Assembly: GCF_030295745.1 (NCBI RefSeq) | Contig: NZ_AP027291.1 | Span: forward strand, 3,410,001-3,474,000 | Reading direction: 5' to 3' | Source: Mycolicibacterium sp. TUM20985 | Lineage (GTDB): Bacteria; Actinomycetota; Actinomycetes; Mycobacteriales; Mycobacteriaceae | Length of the DNA stretch: 64,000 nt | Part shown: piece by piece, positions 9,022 to 17,367 of the stretch | Position numbering within the stretch: the first letter of the stretch is position 1 | How the letters are laid out: each line of letters begins with the position of its first letter | The notes under the pieces: generated by a model | What the model saw: only the letters and a program-made list of their open reading frames with translations | The model's database searches: none | Told to the model about the DNA's origin: nothing | Position numbers and translations under genes: made by a program

Positions 9022-9816
9022 TTAGACGGTCAGTACCGCGATGATCCGGGAGTGGATGTCGACGATCTCGGCGACGTTGAGTCCTGCGGTGTTGGCGATG
9101 ACACGAAGTTCGCCGGGACCGACACGCGACCAGGGAAACCAGTGCCCCACTTGGTGTTCGGTCTCCCAGCGCAGCATTTCCCGACCTGGCAACGGTGAGC
9201 GGGAATCGATTTCGGCGATGACGCTACCGCCAGGGGCGAGCAGGTCTGCGACGCGCCTCAAGATCTTAACGGGGTCGCCGCCGATGCCGATGTTGCCGTC
9301 GGCGAGCAGGATGTGGTCCCAGCAGCCCTCCGCAGGCAACGGCCCGAAAACGTCTGCGCGCAGCGCGGTGCCGCCGCGGGCACGGGTCAAGTCCACCGCG
9401 GCCTGTGAGGTGTCCACCCCGAGTGCCGCGTGTCCGCGGCGCTGCAGAGCAGCGGTGAATCGTCCGGGGCCACACCCCACGTCCAGAGTGGGACGCTCGG
9501 AGCAGTGCGCGAGGATGTGATCGTCGGCGACCTGGTCTGCGGTGGTGGTGTTAGGTCCGGCGAACCACCGTGTCATGGGCAGGTCTCGGACCTGTCCGTG
9601 GTGATTGCGCGCCCAGCAGTCAGCCCCGCGTGCCGCTGCCCGATAGATCAGGTCCACCGTGGGGGCGCTGGCGGTGCCCTCGGCAGTGGCGACTACCGAT
9701 GACGGCCAGGGCCGCAGGGAATGACTGGTGGGGCACCCGGCTCCGTCGCGCCGCGGGGCGGTCAGCTCGTCATCACCGCGGCGGTCCGTGCCACGCAGTG
9801 TCACGCGGAGTCGCAT
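9022..9816 (-). CDS. Class I SAM-dependent methyltransferase
   Basis: Rossmann-fold methyltransferase of up to 264 residues. Motif I is LDVGCGPGRF near residue 112, followed by GVDTSQAAVDL, the acidic loop LLADGNIGIGGDP and LLAPGGSVIAEID. The acceptor is not predictable. The ATG at 9816 gives an N-terminal 40 residues of low-complexity basic sequence. A start near residue 41 (VVATAEG) just before the conserved VDLIYRAAARG is equally likely. It converges on the membrane protein gene and lies downstream of the ferritin-like gene on the same strand. Confidence 0.87.
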   Translation of the reverse strand: MRLRVTLRGTDRRGDDELTAPRRDGAGCPTSHSLRPWPSSVVATAEGTASAPTVDLIYRAAARGADCWARNHHGQVRDLPMTRWFAGPNTTTADQVADDHILAHCSERPTLDVGCGPGRFTAALQRRGHAALGVDTSQAAVDLTRARGGTALRADVFGPLPAEGCWDHILLADGNIGIGGDPVKILRRVADLLAPGGSVIAEIDSRSPLPGREMLRWETEHQVGHWFPWSRVGPGELRVIANTAGLNVAEIVDIHSRIIAVLTV

Positions 9817-9953
9817 TTCCGCACAGCGCTCACCCCAGGAGAGGCGCAGCGACGAAGCTCAGCGTCACCTGGTCGGAGACGGACGGGGGTGGTGAGATCG
9901 GAGTGTGGACGATACGTCGCCGCGGGCAATACCGGGTCGTGGGCCGGGAGCAC
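9801..9953 (-). CDS. Possible 50-residue leader ORF before the methyltransferase
   Basis: A GTG at 9953 is preceded by a strong aggagaacga ribosome binding site, and the frame runs 50 codons to a TGA that overlaps the first codons of the long form of the methyltransferase. The peptide (VLPAHDPVLPAATYRPHSDL and on) resembles nothing I know. The ribosome binding site and overlap suggest a translated leader coupled to the methyltransferase, but the sequence could equally be chance. It occupies part of the 286-bp gap between the methyltransferase and the ferritin-like gene, in which nothing else is apparent. Confidence 0.3.
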   Translation of the reverse strand: MLPAHDPVLPAATYRPHSDLTTPVRLRPGDAELRRCASPGVSAVRKCDSA

Positions 9954-10102
9954 TCGTTCTCCTAGATGATCCGCAGTGTCGGACACAGATGTGCCGCAGG
10001 TGCCCGGCGCTTCGTCCCGGCGGCACCGACGTCGAGAGTCAGTACCACCGGGATCTGAAGCAAGACGGAGGGGTGGCGGACGGATGGGCGAGGGGGGCTG
10101 CG

Positions 10103-10996
10103 TCAGCCGCCGGTCTTGAGGTCGCCGTTGGCGCCGGCGGGGAAGAATCCGCCGGCGCTGGCACCCTTTTTCAGGTAGACGATGTCGAGGACCTCGCCGG
10201 GGGTGCGGCCGAACGCGATGCCGTTGCCGTCGGCGGGAATGAGGTTGGGGCCGCTGATGCCCTGGTCCTTGCCGCCGCCGAGGCTGCCGCGGGCGTTGGA
10301 GATCGCATCGGCGGAGGTTTGCAAACCCATGTTGTACAGGGAGGTGCGGATGATGCCGGCGTGGTAGGCCTCCACGGCGAGGATCCCGGCGGCCGCGTCG
10401 AGGAACGTCTTGCTCGAGATCAGGGGGGCGGCGCCTTTGTAGGCGGTGACGCCGACATCTTCGAAGACGAAGGCGCCGAGCAGAAAGTTCTGGTCGTTGG
10501 CGTAGACGTCGAACGTTTCCCCGGGCTGGATCAGCCCGGCGGCCTGGGCGGCGGCGGTGAAGCTGGCGTCGATGTCGATGGCTGGGCGGGCGACGGCCGC
10601 CGACCCGAGGGCACTGCGCAGGTACGCGACGTGTTCGCGTTCGTCGTCGGCGATCTCCTGGGCGTAGCCGCGGATGACGGGATCGGAGAACGGGACCGCG
10701 CGGCCACCGGAAACGGGGCCGGGTGTGCCGACACCGCCGACGAGGTTGTCGGGTAGGCCTTGGCCGTAGACCGCGCGCTGATAGAACTCGGCCTCGAGGT
10801 ATTCGAGGTTGAGCGCAAAGTTCAGGATGGCGCCATCGGAGATGGCAGGTGCGGCGGAGGCGGTTCCGGCGCTGGTCATCGCCATCGCACCCGCGCCCAG
10901 GGTGCTCAGACCGGCGGCTCGCAGGAACCGGCGCCGCTCGAGAGGGTTTTCCGAACTGTGGTTGATCGCGTTCCTGATGAAGGCCTTCTCGAACAT
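10103..10996 (-). CDS. Tat-exported ferritin-like domain protein
   Basis: A 297-residue secreted protein with a twin-arginine signal (LERRRFLRAAGLS at about 20-32, then a hydrophobic stretch and GTASAAPA as cleavage region). The mature part is a ferritin-like four-helix protein: LNLEYLEAEFYQRAV and DDEREHVAYLRSAL supply Glu and His ligands for a di-metal site, with a further AVEAYHAGIIR helix. Proteins of this family occur in mycobacteria; whether they store iron or act as oxidases is not known. Tat export fits a protein that folds and loads metal in the cytosol, and matches the redox character of the neighbouring cargo. Confidence 0.9.
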   Translation of the reverse strand: MFEKAFIRNAINHSSENPLERRRFLRAAGLSTLGAGAMAMTSAGTASAAPAISDGAILNFALNLEYLEAEFYQRAVYGQGLPDNLVGGVGTPGPVSGGRAVPFSDPVIRGYAQEIADDEREHVAYLRSALGSAAVARPAIDIDASFTAAAQAAGLIQPGETFDVYANDQNFLLGAFVFEDVGVTAYKGAAPLISSKTFLDAAAGILAVEAYHAGIIRTSLYNMGLQTSADAISNARGSLGGGKDQGISGPNLIPADGNGIAFGRTPGEVLDIVYLKKGASAGGFFPAGANGDLKTGG

Positions 10997-11603
10997 GGAC
11001 TCGCCCTTTCACGGTGCGCAAGCCGCGGCCGCGGCGGGTCAATGGATTGTCAATACCCACGCGACCTTCACATAAACCTTCGACGTCCGCCTAGCAAACT
11101 CTAAATCCGTCACCGCGCAAAAACACATTGCCGAGCCCCGGTCGCCCGGCAGGCATCGCAGCACACAGTGCAGGGCTCCGGCAAGCAAGGCCAGTGCTCC
11201 GGGGCGACACCCTGCGCTGCCGTGCAGGGCAATCGCCCCGAATCGAGGCCTACCGCCTCCGGTGATGGTTTATAATGCGACACACGATCAGCCGCGCTCC
11301 CCGCCTCGCTTCGGGCGGCGCTGGGAGTCTTCGTGAACCACTCATGCCCCACGCCCGTTCAGTGTCCGCAAACGAGGTCTATCGCGCCGGAGCATCGGGA
11401 TGGTCCAACAGCGGGCCATGACTAGCAATCGTTTGTCGTGAAGGGTTCGTCGTGCACGCTCGCTCGCTGGTATCGCGCTCTCGCCGGGGTGGCACTGCAC
11501 CCCGGTGTGGGGTCGGGGGCCGCCCGATTTCTAGCCTGCGCGCAAACGGTTACGGGCTGATTCTGGACAGGGTGCTGCTCGTGGTGGCAGTCGGTGTCCG
11601 GGT
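10997..11603. other. 607-bp gap with a doubtful Cys-rich small ORF
   Basis: No convincing gene. The minus strand carries an 80-codon open frame (11110-11352, GTG start) whose C-terminus is Cys-rich (PCLPEPCTVCCDACRATG), which could be a small metal-binding protein but has no clear ribosome binding site. A perfect tataat hexamer at 11271-11276 on the plus strand may be a -10 box. The promoters of the leftward ferritin-like gene and the rightward membrane protein gene should both lie here. Confidence 0.4.
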
Positions 11604-13091
11604 GTGTGGCCGCCGATGCAACTGAGGTCACTGCGGCGGGTTGGCGCAGCGGCGCCGCAGGGGGTGTCCCTGCCAATGGTTCATCCACCGGCCCCTGCAG
11701 CGGGCGATGGTCCCGACACCGCTCTAGGGCCAGCTGCACGCCGCGACTGCGGGGTCAGCCGTGACGTGCGGTGGGCGTTGGCCGCTGCTGCGGTGGTGAC
11801 GGCGGCGTTCGTAGTCGCCAGTCTCCGTCTTGGGTGGATGACACCGGTGGCCACCGACAGCGCCGGGGTGTTTCACGACTTCGGTGGTTCGGGGGCGCCG
11901 CTGTTCGCGTGGTGGCAGCCGCACATCGGGTGGGGAACCCCGATGGCGGTCACGGTGGGCGCCTGGGTGATCGTCGCTGGTCCACGTGTCGCCCGGTCGG
12001 TGTCGTGGCGGTTACTGCCCGCGTTGTCGTGGGCCGCGTCGGTGGCGTGGATCGTGTCGCTGGCGATGATCGACGGCTGGACCCGCGGCATCACCAGCCG
12101 GTTGACCTCGCGCGATGAGTATCTCTACGAGATCCCCCGCGTCAAAAGCCTGGGACCGTTCCTGTCGGAATTCACCCGTCACATCGTGGATGGCCAGGCC
12201 GAGTCGTGGACCACGCAGACCTCCGGGCATCCCCCGGGCGCCCTGCTGGTGTTCCTCGCGCTGGACCGTGTTGGGCTGGGCGGCCCGACGTGGGCCGCCG
12301 TGGTGTGCATCGTGGTCGGCGCCAGCGCGACGGCGGCCATCCTGGTGGCCCTGGCCGCGTTGACCAACCCTGAGACCGCCCGGCGGTGCGCCCCGTTTCT
12401 GGTGCTGACCCCTGCGGCGGTGTGGATCGGGGTGTCGGGCGACGGATTGTTCGCCGGGGTCGCCGCGTGGGAATTGGTCTGGGTGGCGCTGGCAGCCACC
12501 CGCACCGGCGTCAGCCGTCACGGTTACGCGCTGGCGGCCGGCGTCACCCTCGGTGCGTGCCTCTACCTCAGCTACGGACTGGTGCTCTTGGCGGTTCCGA
12601 TGGTCGCGATCCTGATCACCACGCGCACGCTCCGCCCACTGCCTGGAGTTCTGATCGGAATCAGTGCGGTCGTCGCCGTGTTCACCGTGTCCGGGTTCTG
12701 GTGGCTCGACGGCTACGAGCTGGTGAAAGTCCGCTATTGGCAGGGCATCGCCCAAAGGCGACCGTTCGCCTACTGGGGGTGGGCGAACTGGGCGTCGCTG
12801 ATTTGCGCTGTCGGGCTGGCGGTCCCGGCGTCGCTGAACCGGGTCCTGACGGCCGCGCGGCTGCGCGCCCGAGACCCGATCACCTGCCTCGTCGTCGGAA
12901 TGCTCGCTGCACTGGTGCTCGCTGATCTGAGCCAGATGAGTAAAGCCGAGACCGAACGCATCTGGCTTCCGTTCGCGGTGTGGCTGACCGTCGCCGCCGC
13001 CACCCTGCCGCTACGGACTCAGCGGTGGTGGCTACTCGTCCAGGCGCTAGCCGCGTTGGCCATCAACAGCCTGCTGCTGACCAACTGGTAG
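11604..13091 (+). CDS. Polytopic membrane protein, GT-C glycosyltransferase-like
   Basis: Up to 495 residues with about ten membrane helices starting near residue 55. A long extracytoplasmic loop after the third helix (EYLYEIPRVKSLGPF to SGHPPGALLVF) contains the HPPG-type segment seen in GT-C-fold glycosyltransferases that use lipid-linked sugars. Assignment to that fold is tentative because no complete catalytic motif is recognisable. The GTG at 11604 is the longest start; ATG or GTG codons before residue 53 (MVHPPAP, VSRDVRW) are more likely, as the first 50 residues look non-globular. Confidence 0.72.
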   Translation: MWPPMQLRSLRRVGAAAPQGVSLPMVHPPAPAAGDGPDTALGPAARRDCGVSRDVRWALAAAAVVTAAFVVASLRLGWMTPVATDSAGVFHDFGGSGAPLFAWWQPHIGWGTPMAVTVGAWVIVAGPRVARSVSWRLLPALSWAASVAWIVSLAMIDGWTRGITSRLTSRDEYLYEIPRVKSLGPFLSEFTRHIVDGQAESWTTQTSGHPPGALLVFLALDRVGLGGPTWAAVVCIVVGASATAAILVALAALTNPETARRCAPFLVLTPAAVWIGVSGDGLFAGVAAWELVWVALAATRTGVSRHGYALAAGVTLGACLYLSYGLVLLAVPMVAILITTRTLRPLPGVLIGISAVVAVFTVSGFWWLDGYELVKVRYWQGIAQRRPFAYWGWANWASLICAVGLAVPASLNRVLTAARLRARDPITCLVVGMLAALVLADLSQMSKAETERIWLPFAVWLTVAAATLPLRTQRWWLLVQALAALAINSLLLTNW

Positions 13092-13384
13092 GCCCGGGAC
13101 GTGGTTGACGGCATTTCCATCAGAGCGGTGATCGTTTAGGCCGACGCGGAGGTCGATGTGCCGAGGACGACCAGACCCACGAACTGGCCCACCTGCGAAG
13201 CACAGTGCACTCGATAACAGTAAAGAAAGTTCTCACAGCGCGGGTGTGAGCACTGGCGTCGTGGTCGTCCTGGGTGGCTGATCTGGTGTAGGCCGTGGTG
13301 GCGGACGGGAGCGCCAGCGGACGGGAGCCGCCACGGCGTGTGCTGGTCGGGCTGGGGCAGGGTCTGCTCGGTAGTCTGGCGTTC

Positions 13385-13927
13385 ATGGATGGCGTGCTGA
13401 AGGTGCGGGCTCGGCGGCTGGCTGAGGTGCGGCTCGCGTCGTTGGCGACTCGGTTGGCGCATGTCCGCGGCGTGGCGGGTGCGGCTGAGCGACTGGTGGA
13501 GCGGATCGGTCCTTTGGAGTCGGAGTCGGTGGTGGCGGCGGCGTGGCTGCACGATGTCGGCTATTCGCCGTCGGTGCGGTCGACGGGATGTCACGCGATC
13601 GACGGTGCCATGTTCGTGCGCGCGGAGGGTTTCCCGGCACTGGTGGTGTCGCTGGTGGCCTATCACACCGGGGCGGTGTTCGAAGCGCGTGAACGTGGGT
13701 TGTCCGCGGAGTTGGCTGACTTCGCGGTGCCGCCGGAGTTCTTGCTGGATGTGTTGACGTGTGCGGACATGACGACCGGACCGGACGGCGCGCCGGTGGC
13801 TGCTGATGATCGGCTCGGCGAGATCTTGTCGCGGTACGGCGAGGACGATCCGGTTCATCGGGCGATCACGTTGTCGGGGCCGTTGTTGTTGGCTGCGGTC
13901 GCTCGGGTTGACGCGCTGACCGGCTGA
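13385..13927 (+). CDS. HD-domain protein
   Basis: A 180-residue HD-superfamily protein, likely a metal-dependent phosphohydrolase. The metal-binding residues are visible: His in LAHVRGVA, the HD pair in AAWLHDVGYS, His in GCHAID and AYHTGA, and Asp in CADMTTG. The ATG at 13385 begins MDGVLKVRARR; an upstream GTG in frame would add 30 unlikely residues. It lies within the element, 26 bp from the convergent Nudix gene. The pairing of HD and Nudix nucleotide-type hydrolases suggests nucleotide or signalling-molecule turnover, but no substrate can be named. Upstream, 13092-13384 shows nothing clear. Confidence 0.85.
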   Translation: MDGVLKVRARRLAEVRLASLATRLAHVRGVAGAAERLVERIGPLESESVVAAAWLHDVGYSPSVRSTGCHAIDGAMFVRAEGFPALVVSLVAYHTGAVFEARERGLSAELADFAVPPEFLLDVLTCADMTTGPDGAPVAADDRLGEILSRYGEDDPVHRAITLSGPLLLAAVARVDALTG

Positions 13928-13952
13928 GAAGACGACGGTAGCGCCTGCTCTG

Positions 13953-14423
13953 CTAGCCGAGGTAGGGGGCGGCGCGGTGCTCAAGGTAGTGCTGGATGCG
14001 TAGCCGCATGGACGGGTGCATGGTCAGCGCGGGAATGTCGTCGGGACTGGTCCAGGCGATGTCCGTGCTTTCGGAGTCGATGAGAAGGGTGCCCCCGACC
14101 AGTCTGGTCGTGAAGCACAGCGAAAACTGTTGCCGGACTTCTCCGTCGGTGTAGGCCATCACGTGGTGTGGGTTGGTGTAGACGCCGATGAGGCCGGTGA
14201 CTTCGACGTCGAGTCCGGTTTCCTCTTTCACTTCGCGTACGGCGCAGTCGACGATCGATTCGCCCAGGTCCATCCCGCCTCCGGGCAATGCCCACAGGTC
14301 GTTGTCGCGGCGTCTGATCAGCACGATCCGAGCCTGGTCGTCGATCACGACGGCGGTGGTCGACGGCACGACACTGTTGGCCGGTGGCGCGTCGGGATCG
14401 TTGTAGTGGTCAGTGCGGGCCAT
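13953..14423 (-). CDS. Nudix hydrolase
   Basis: A 156-residue Nudix enzyme that would hydrolyse nucleoside diphosphates linked to another moiety. The Nudix box is complete: GGGMDLGESIVDCAVREVKEETGL spans about residues 47-70 with the REVKEE core. The ATG at 14423 (MARTDHYND) lies 14 bp inside the end of the upstream XRE-PLD gene, so the two are translationally coupled. Nudix genes of unknown target are a regular component of AICEs in Streptomyces and relatives, which supports the reading of the whole region as such an element. Confidence 0.92.
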   Translation of the reverse strand: MARTDHYNDPDAPPANSVVPSTTAVVIDDQARIVLIRRRDNDLWALPGGGMDLGESIVDCAVREVKEETGLDVEVTGLIGVYTNPHHVMAYTDGEVRQQFSLCFTTRLVGGTLLIDSESTDIAWTSPDDIPALTMHPSMRLRIQHYLEHRAAPYLG

Positions 14424-15222
14424 CTGTCGTCCTTCCACTAGCTGAGTTGGGGGTGTGTGTTCGGATGGGTTGTGCTGTGTCCCAGGCTCGTTGGAAGGCG
14501 AGCAGGTGGTCGTGCCACAACTCGGGTGCATCATCGGCTCGGATGACGAGGGCGGGATTGTCGCTGGCGGGGGCACCGTAGAGGTGCGGGTTGGCGATGA
14601 GGGTGCCGTCGGCGCGGAACATCGAGGTGTACAGCGGCGTGGTGTGGGTGCGGATCTCCAGTCCCGTCGTGCCTGACAGTGGTTGCAGGCGTGCCAATGT
14701 CATGCGGCAGCGCCCGGCCAGGTTGGAGCCGATCTCCTCTTCCTCGCCGCGTTGCGCGACGGCCTCGGAGTCGGGGTCACCGATGACGAACCGGATCGAC
14801 ACGCCGCGTTCGGTGGCCGCGGTGAGCAACTTGTGGAAGCGCGGTATCGCGTCGAAGAGGAACGTGCCGCCGTAGACCAGGATGTCGATCTGCTCGCGGG
14901 CGGCGCCGAAGAGTTCGGTCCACACGGTGACCGGAACATCAGCGCGACTGGCGTACACGCTGACCGCGACGGTGCCCGCGCTGGGCGGGGTCAGCATCGG
15001 GAACAGGTCGGGCCACAGCTCGGCTGGCTCACACTGCAGGGCCTCGGCGACGCGGCGCGCATTCTCCGGATACGGGACGGATGTGCCGGACAACCACCGT
15101 TCAACGGTCTTCGCGTCGACCCCCACGCTGTCGGCGAGCGCCTGCACGCTGATCCCGTGCTGGGTCATGCGCTGACGAAGAGCGCGGTGGGGCGATGGCG
15201 AACCCGAGTCCTTCCCGACCAC
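14410..15222 (-). CDS. XRE-type HTH regulator with PLD-like domain
   Basis: A 270-residue protein. Residues about 10-75 form an XRE/Cro helix-turn-helix (QALADSVGVDAKTVERWLSG, then RRVAEALQCEP). Residues about 95-255 resemble a phospholipase-D-like sensor domain (QIDILVYGGTFLFDAIP, VSIRFVIGDPDSEAVAQRG, HLLAFQRAWDT) but lack a catalytic HKD motif, so it probably binds rather than cleaves a ligand. It is co-translated with the Nudix gene and diverges from the zinc-ribbon/SCO3933-family genes. In AICE terms it occupies the place of a regulator of element genes. Confidence 0.85.
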   Translation of the reverse strand: MVGKDSGSPSPHRALRQRMTQHGISVQALADSVGVDAKTVERWLSGTSVPYPENARRVAEALQCEPAELWPDLFPMLTPPSAGTVAVSVYASRADVPVTVWTELFGAAREQIDILVYGGTFLFDAIPRFHKLLTAATERGVSIRFVIGDPDSEAVAQRGEEEEIGSNLAGRCRMTLARLQPLSGTTGLEIRTHTTPLYTSMFRADGTLIANPHLYGAPASDNPALVIRADDAPELWHDHLLAFQRAWDTAQPIRTHTPNSASGRTTDGPH

Positions 15223-15264
15223 CCGATTGCCCCCTTACTGCCTGTGACATCCCGCTCACCGTAG

Positions 15265-15411
15265 ATGTCGATGCGCTGTCCGAAGTGTGGCACGCAGATG
15301 TCTGAAGATGCCACCAAGATGCGGTTCCGATGCCCTGGATGTCCGGCTGAAGTGGTCATTACGGCCCGATTAGCGGCCGGACACATCGAGCAAAGGGATT
15401 GCGACACATGA
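15265..15411 (+). CDS. 48-residue zinc-ribbon protein
   Basis: A small gene on the plus strand. MSMRCPKCGTQMS and FRCPGCPAEV supply two CxxC pairs 18 residues apart (Cys 5, 8, 23, 26), a classical zinc ribbon. The stop TGA at 15409-15411 overlaps the ATG of the next gene (15408) in an ATGA arrangement, strong evidence that it is a real, coupled gene. No good ribosome binding site precedes the ATG, so it may be leaderless. Probably binds nucleic acid or a protein partner; function unknown. Confidence 0.75.
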   Translation: MSMRCPKCGTQMSEDATKMRFRCPGCPAEVVITARLAAGHIEQRDCDT

Positions 15412-15806
15412 GGCTTCGGATCGACACCAACGGGGTGCAGTTCTTCTGCACCCGCGCCGCCGAGCAGCGGACCGTGCACGAAACCGGTGCACCACGCATC
15501 GACAAGGAGACCGGGGCGGTGCTCTTTCAGGTCCAGGTGATGGCCCTCGACAGTGCCGGCGGTGAGGTCCTGGCCGTCACCGTCGCCGGTGAACCGGCGG
15601 TGCGGGTAGGCGAACCCATCACCGTGGAGGGGCTGATCGCGATCCCGTGGTCCCAAGGCGACCGCTCCGGGGTGGCGTTCCGGTCCACCTCCATCCGGGC
15701 GGCCGGGGCGTCGGCCGCCGGACTCGGTGTCGGTTCACCCGCGAGTACCGGTAGCCCAGAGGGAACCGGCCGGCCGACCGCGCCGGGCACCAAACCGACC
15801 CCCTGA
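15408..15806 (+). CDS. SCO3933-family small regulatory protein
   Basis: A 132-residue protein with the pattern of the SCO3933 family found next to transfer genes on Streptomyces integrative elements: RLRIDTNGVQFFCTRAA, VLFQVQVMALD, VLAVTVAGEPAVRVGEPITV and DRSGVAFRSTSIRA. The C-terminal 25 residues are Gly/Pro/Thr-rich. Two starts are possible, TTG at 15399 or ATG at 15408; the ATG is preferred for its overlap with the upstream stop and an aaaggg motif 10 bp upstream. Molecular role not established; it precedes the FtsK-type gene as in AICEs. Confidence 0.8.
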   Translation: MRLRIDTNGVQFFCTRAAEQRTVHETGAPRIDKETGAVLFQVQVMALDSAGGEVLAVTVAGEPAVRVGEPITVEGLIAIPWSQGDRSGVAFRSTSIRAAGASAAGLGVGSPASTGSPEGTGRPTAPGTKPTP

Positions 15807-15820
15807 CCCCCGTCGTTGGC

Positions 15821-15854
15821 GCCTGCCGCGAAGGCCACCGTTGTCGCGGCAGGC
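15821..15854. terminator. Strong hairpin between the SCO3933-like gene and the FtsK gene
   Basis: A perfect 11-bp inverted repeat, gcctgccgcga at 15821-15831 and tcgcggcaggc at 15844-15854, around a 12-nt loop, 14 bp after a stop codon. No T-run follows on either side, so it may be an intrinsic terminator of the actinobacterial kind or an attenuator of the transfer gene. Confidence 0.55.
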
Positions 15855-15940
15855 ACCGACGAAACACCCATGCGTAAACCCCCGTTCACCACATCCTGGA
15901 CGCGTTCCGCGCGGACGTCTTCGGAGAGGACGACACCACC

Positions 15941-17365
15941 GTGGCATCGAACCGCAAGAGCAGCAACGGAACCGAGCACGACGACTGGCTCGGCGACCTC
16001 CTCGTCGGCGCCGTCGGGCTCGCCGGGATCGGGCTGTGGCGGTTCGCGCTGCGATGGCCCGACCTGGCCGCCGTCATCGCCGTGACCGTGGTGACTGCCG
16101 CGCTCGCCGATCTGCGGTGGGCCTGCGTCGTCGGGGGTCTTGCCGCAGTGCTGGTGTGGGGGTGGCGGCTGGGCTGGCCGGACTCCTACCAGGACTGCGT
16201 CGGGCGGCCCGTCGCCGACTACCGCCGCGCCTATCTGGTGTACCGGCGGCGCTGGCGCACCATTTGCGAGCATCACGGCCTGAGCATCAGCCCGCGCGGG
16301 GACCGCGGCGCTGACCCGGTGCTGCCGACGCTGCGCGAGGTCCGCATCGGCGCGTGCGTCGACATCCTGGTGGTGCGGCTGCTGGTCGGGCAATCGGCCA
16401 AGACGTGGGAATCCACCGCTGACGGTTTGGCAGCAGCGTTCGGCGCCCACACCGTCGTCATCACCGCCGGACCAGTGGATGCGGGGCGGGGCCGCGACAT
16501 CGTGGTGCGGGTACGCCACCACGACGCTCTGGTGGCACCGATCCCGTTGCCCCGACCCCGGCCCGACACCCGACCCACGTTGGCTCCGGTGGCGGTGGGG
16601 GTGACCGAGGACGCCACACCGTGGACGCTGCCCGTCACGGGACGTCACATCTTGATCGGCGGGGCGACCGGCGCCGGGAAGGGCAGCGTCATGTGGTCGC
16701 TGGTCGCGGGCTTGGGACCGGCGATCCGCTCCGGGTTCGTGGTGGTGCGGTGCATCGATCCCAAGGGCGGGATGGAATTCGGGGCGGCGGCACCGCTGTT
16801 TGAACGGTTCGCCCACGACCAGGACCACATCCTGTCGGTCCTGCGCGACACCGCCGCCACGATGCTGGCGCGGGCGAACCGGCTGCGCGGCACCACCCGC
16901 CAGCACCGGCCCAGCCGGGCCGAACCCCACATCGTGGTGCTCATCGACGAGCTGGCCACCCTCACCGCCTACGTCACCGACCGCAAACAACGCAACGAGG
17001 TCGACCAACTCCTAGGTCTACTGCTGTCCCAAGGACGTGCGGTCGGGGTGTGCGTGATCGCCGCCGTGCAAGACCCATCCAAAGACGTGATCAGTCTGCG
17101 CCAACTGTTCCCGATCCGGGTCGGCCTGCGGATGACCGAATCCACCCAAACCGCGATGATCCTGTCGAGTGCCGCGCACCATCAGGGCGCACGGTGCGAA
17201 GACATCCCCGATCACACCCCCGGGGTCGGCTACGTGCTCACCGAAGGCACCACCACCGTGGCGCGGGTCCGGGCTTACCTAGTGACCGACGCCGACATCA
17301 ACTACCTGACAACACACTTCACGCCGTTGCCTCGCCCCCACGGCGACCCGGCCGGACAGAAGTAG
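15941..17365 (+). CDS. FtsK/SpoIIIE-type DNA translocase, TraB-like
   Basis: A 474-residue ATPase. Three hydrophobic helices lie within residues 18-80, followed by a basic stretch. Walker A is GGATGAGKGS near residue 240, Walker B is HIVVLIDEL near residue 330, and SQGRAVGVCVIAAVQDPSKD is the FtsK sensor region. In AICEs a single hexameric protein of this kind moves double-stranded DNA between cells. The GTG at 15941 is the first usable start. The frame is open back to a TAA at 15875 and the intervening codons look coding (residues like LDAFRADVFGEDD), so a start I cannot see or a small frameshift is possible. The stop is 2 bp before the replication gene. Confidence 0.9.
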   Translation: MASNRKSSNGTEHDDWLGDLLVGAVGLAGIGLWRFALRWPDLAAVIAVTVVTAALADLRWACVVGGLAAVLVWGWRLGWPDSYQDCVGRPVADYRRAYLVYRRRWRTICEHHGLSISPRGDRGADPVLPTLREVRIGACVDILVVRLLVGQSAKTWESTADGLAAAFGAHTVVITAGPVDAGRGRDIVVRVRHHDALVAPIPLPRPRPDTRPTLAPVAVGVTEDATPWTLPVTGRHILIGGATGAGKGSVMWSLVAGLGPAIRSGFVVVRCIDPKGGMEFGAAAPLFERFAHDQDHILSVLRDTAATMLARANRLRGTTRQHRPSRAEPHIVVLIDELATLTAYVTDRKQRNEVDQLLGLLLSQGRAVGVCVIAAVQDPSKDVISLRQLFPIRVGLRMTESTQTAMILSSAAHHQGARCEDIPDHTPGVGYVLTEGTTTVARVRAYLVTDADINYLTTHFTPLPRPHGDPAGQK

Positions 17366-17367
17366 CC

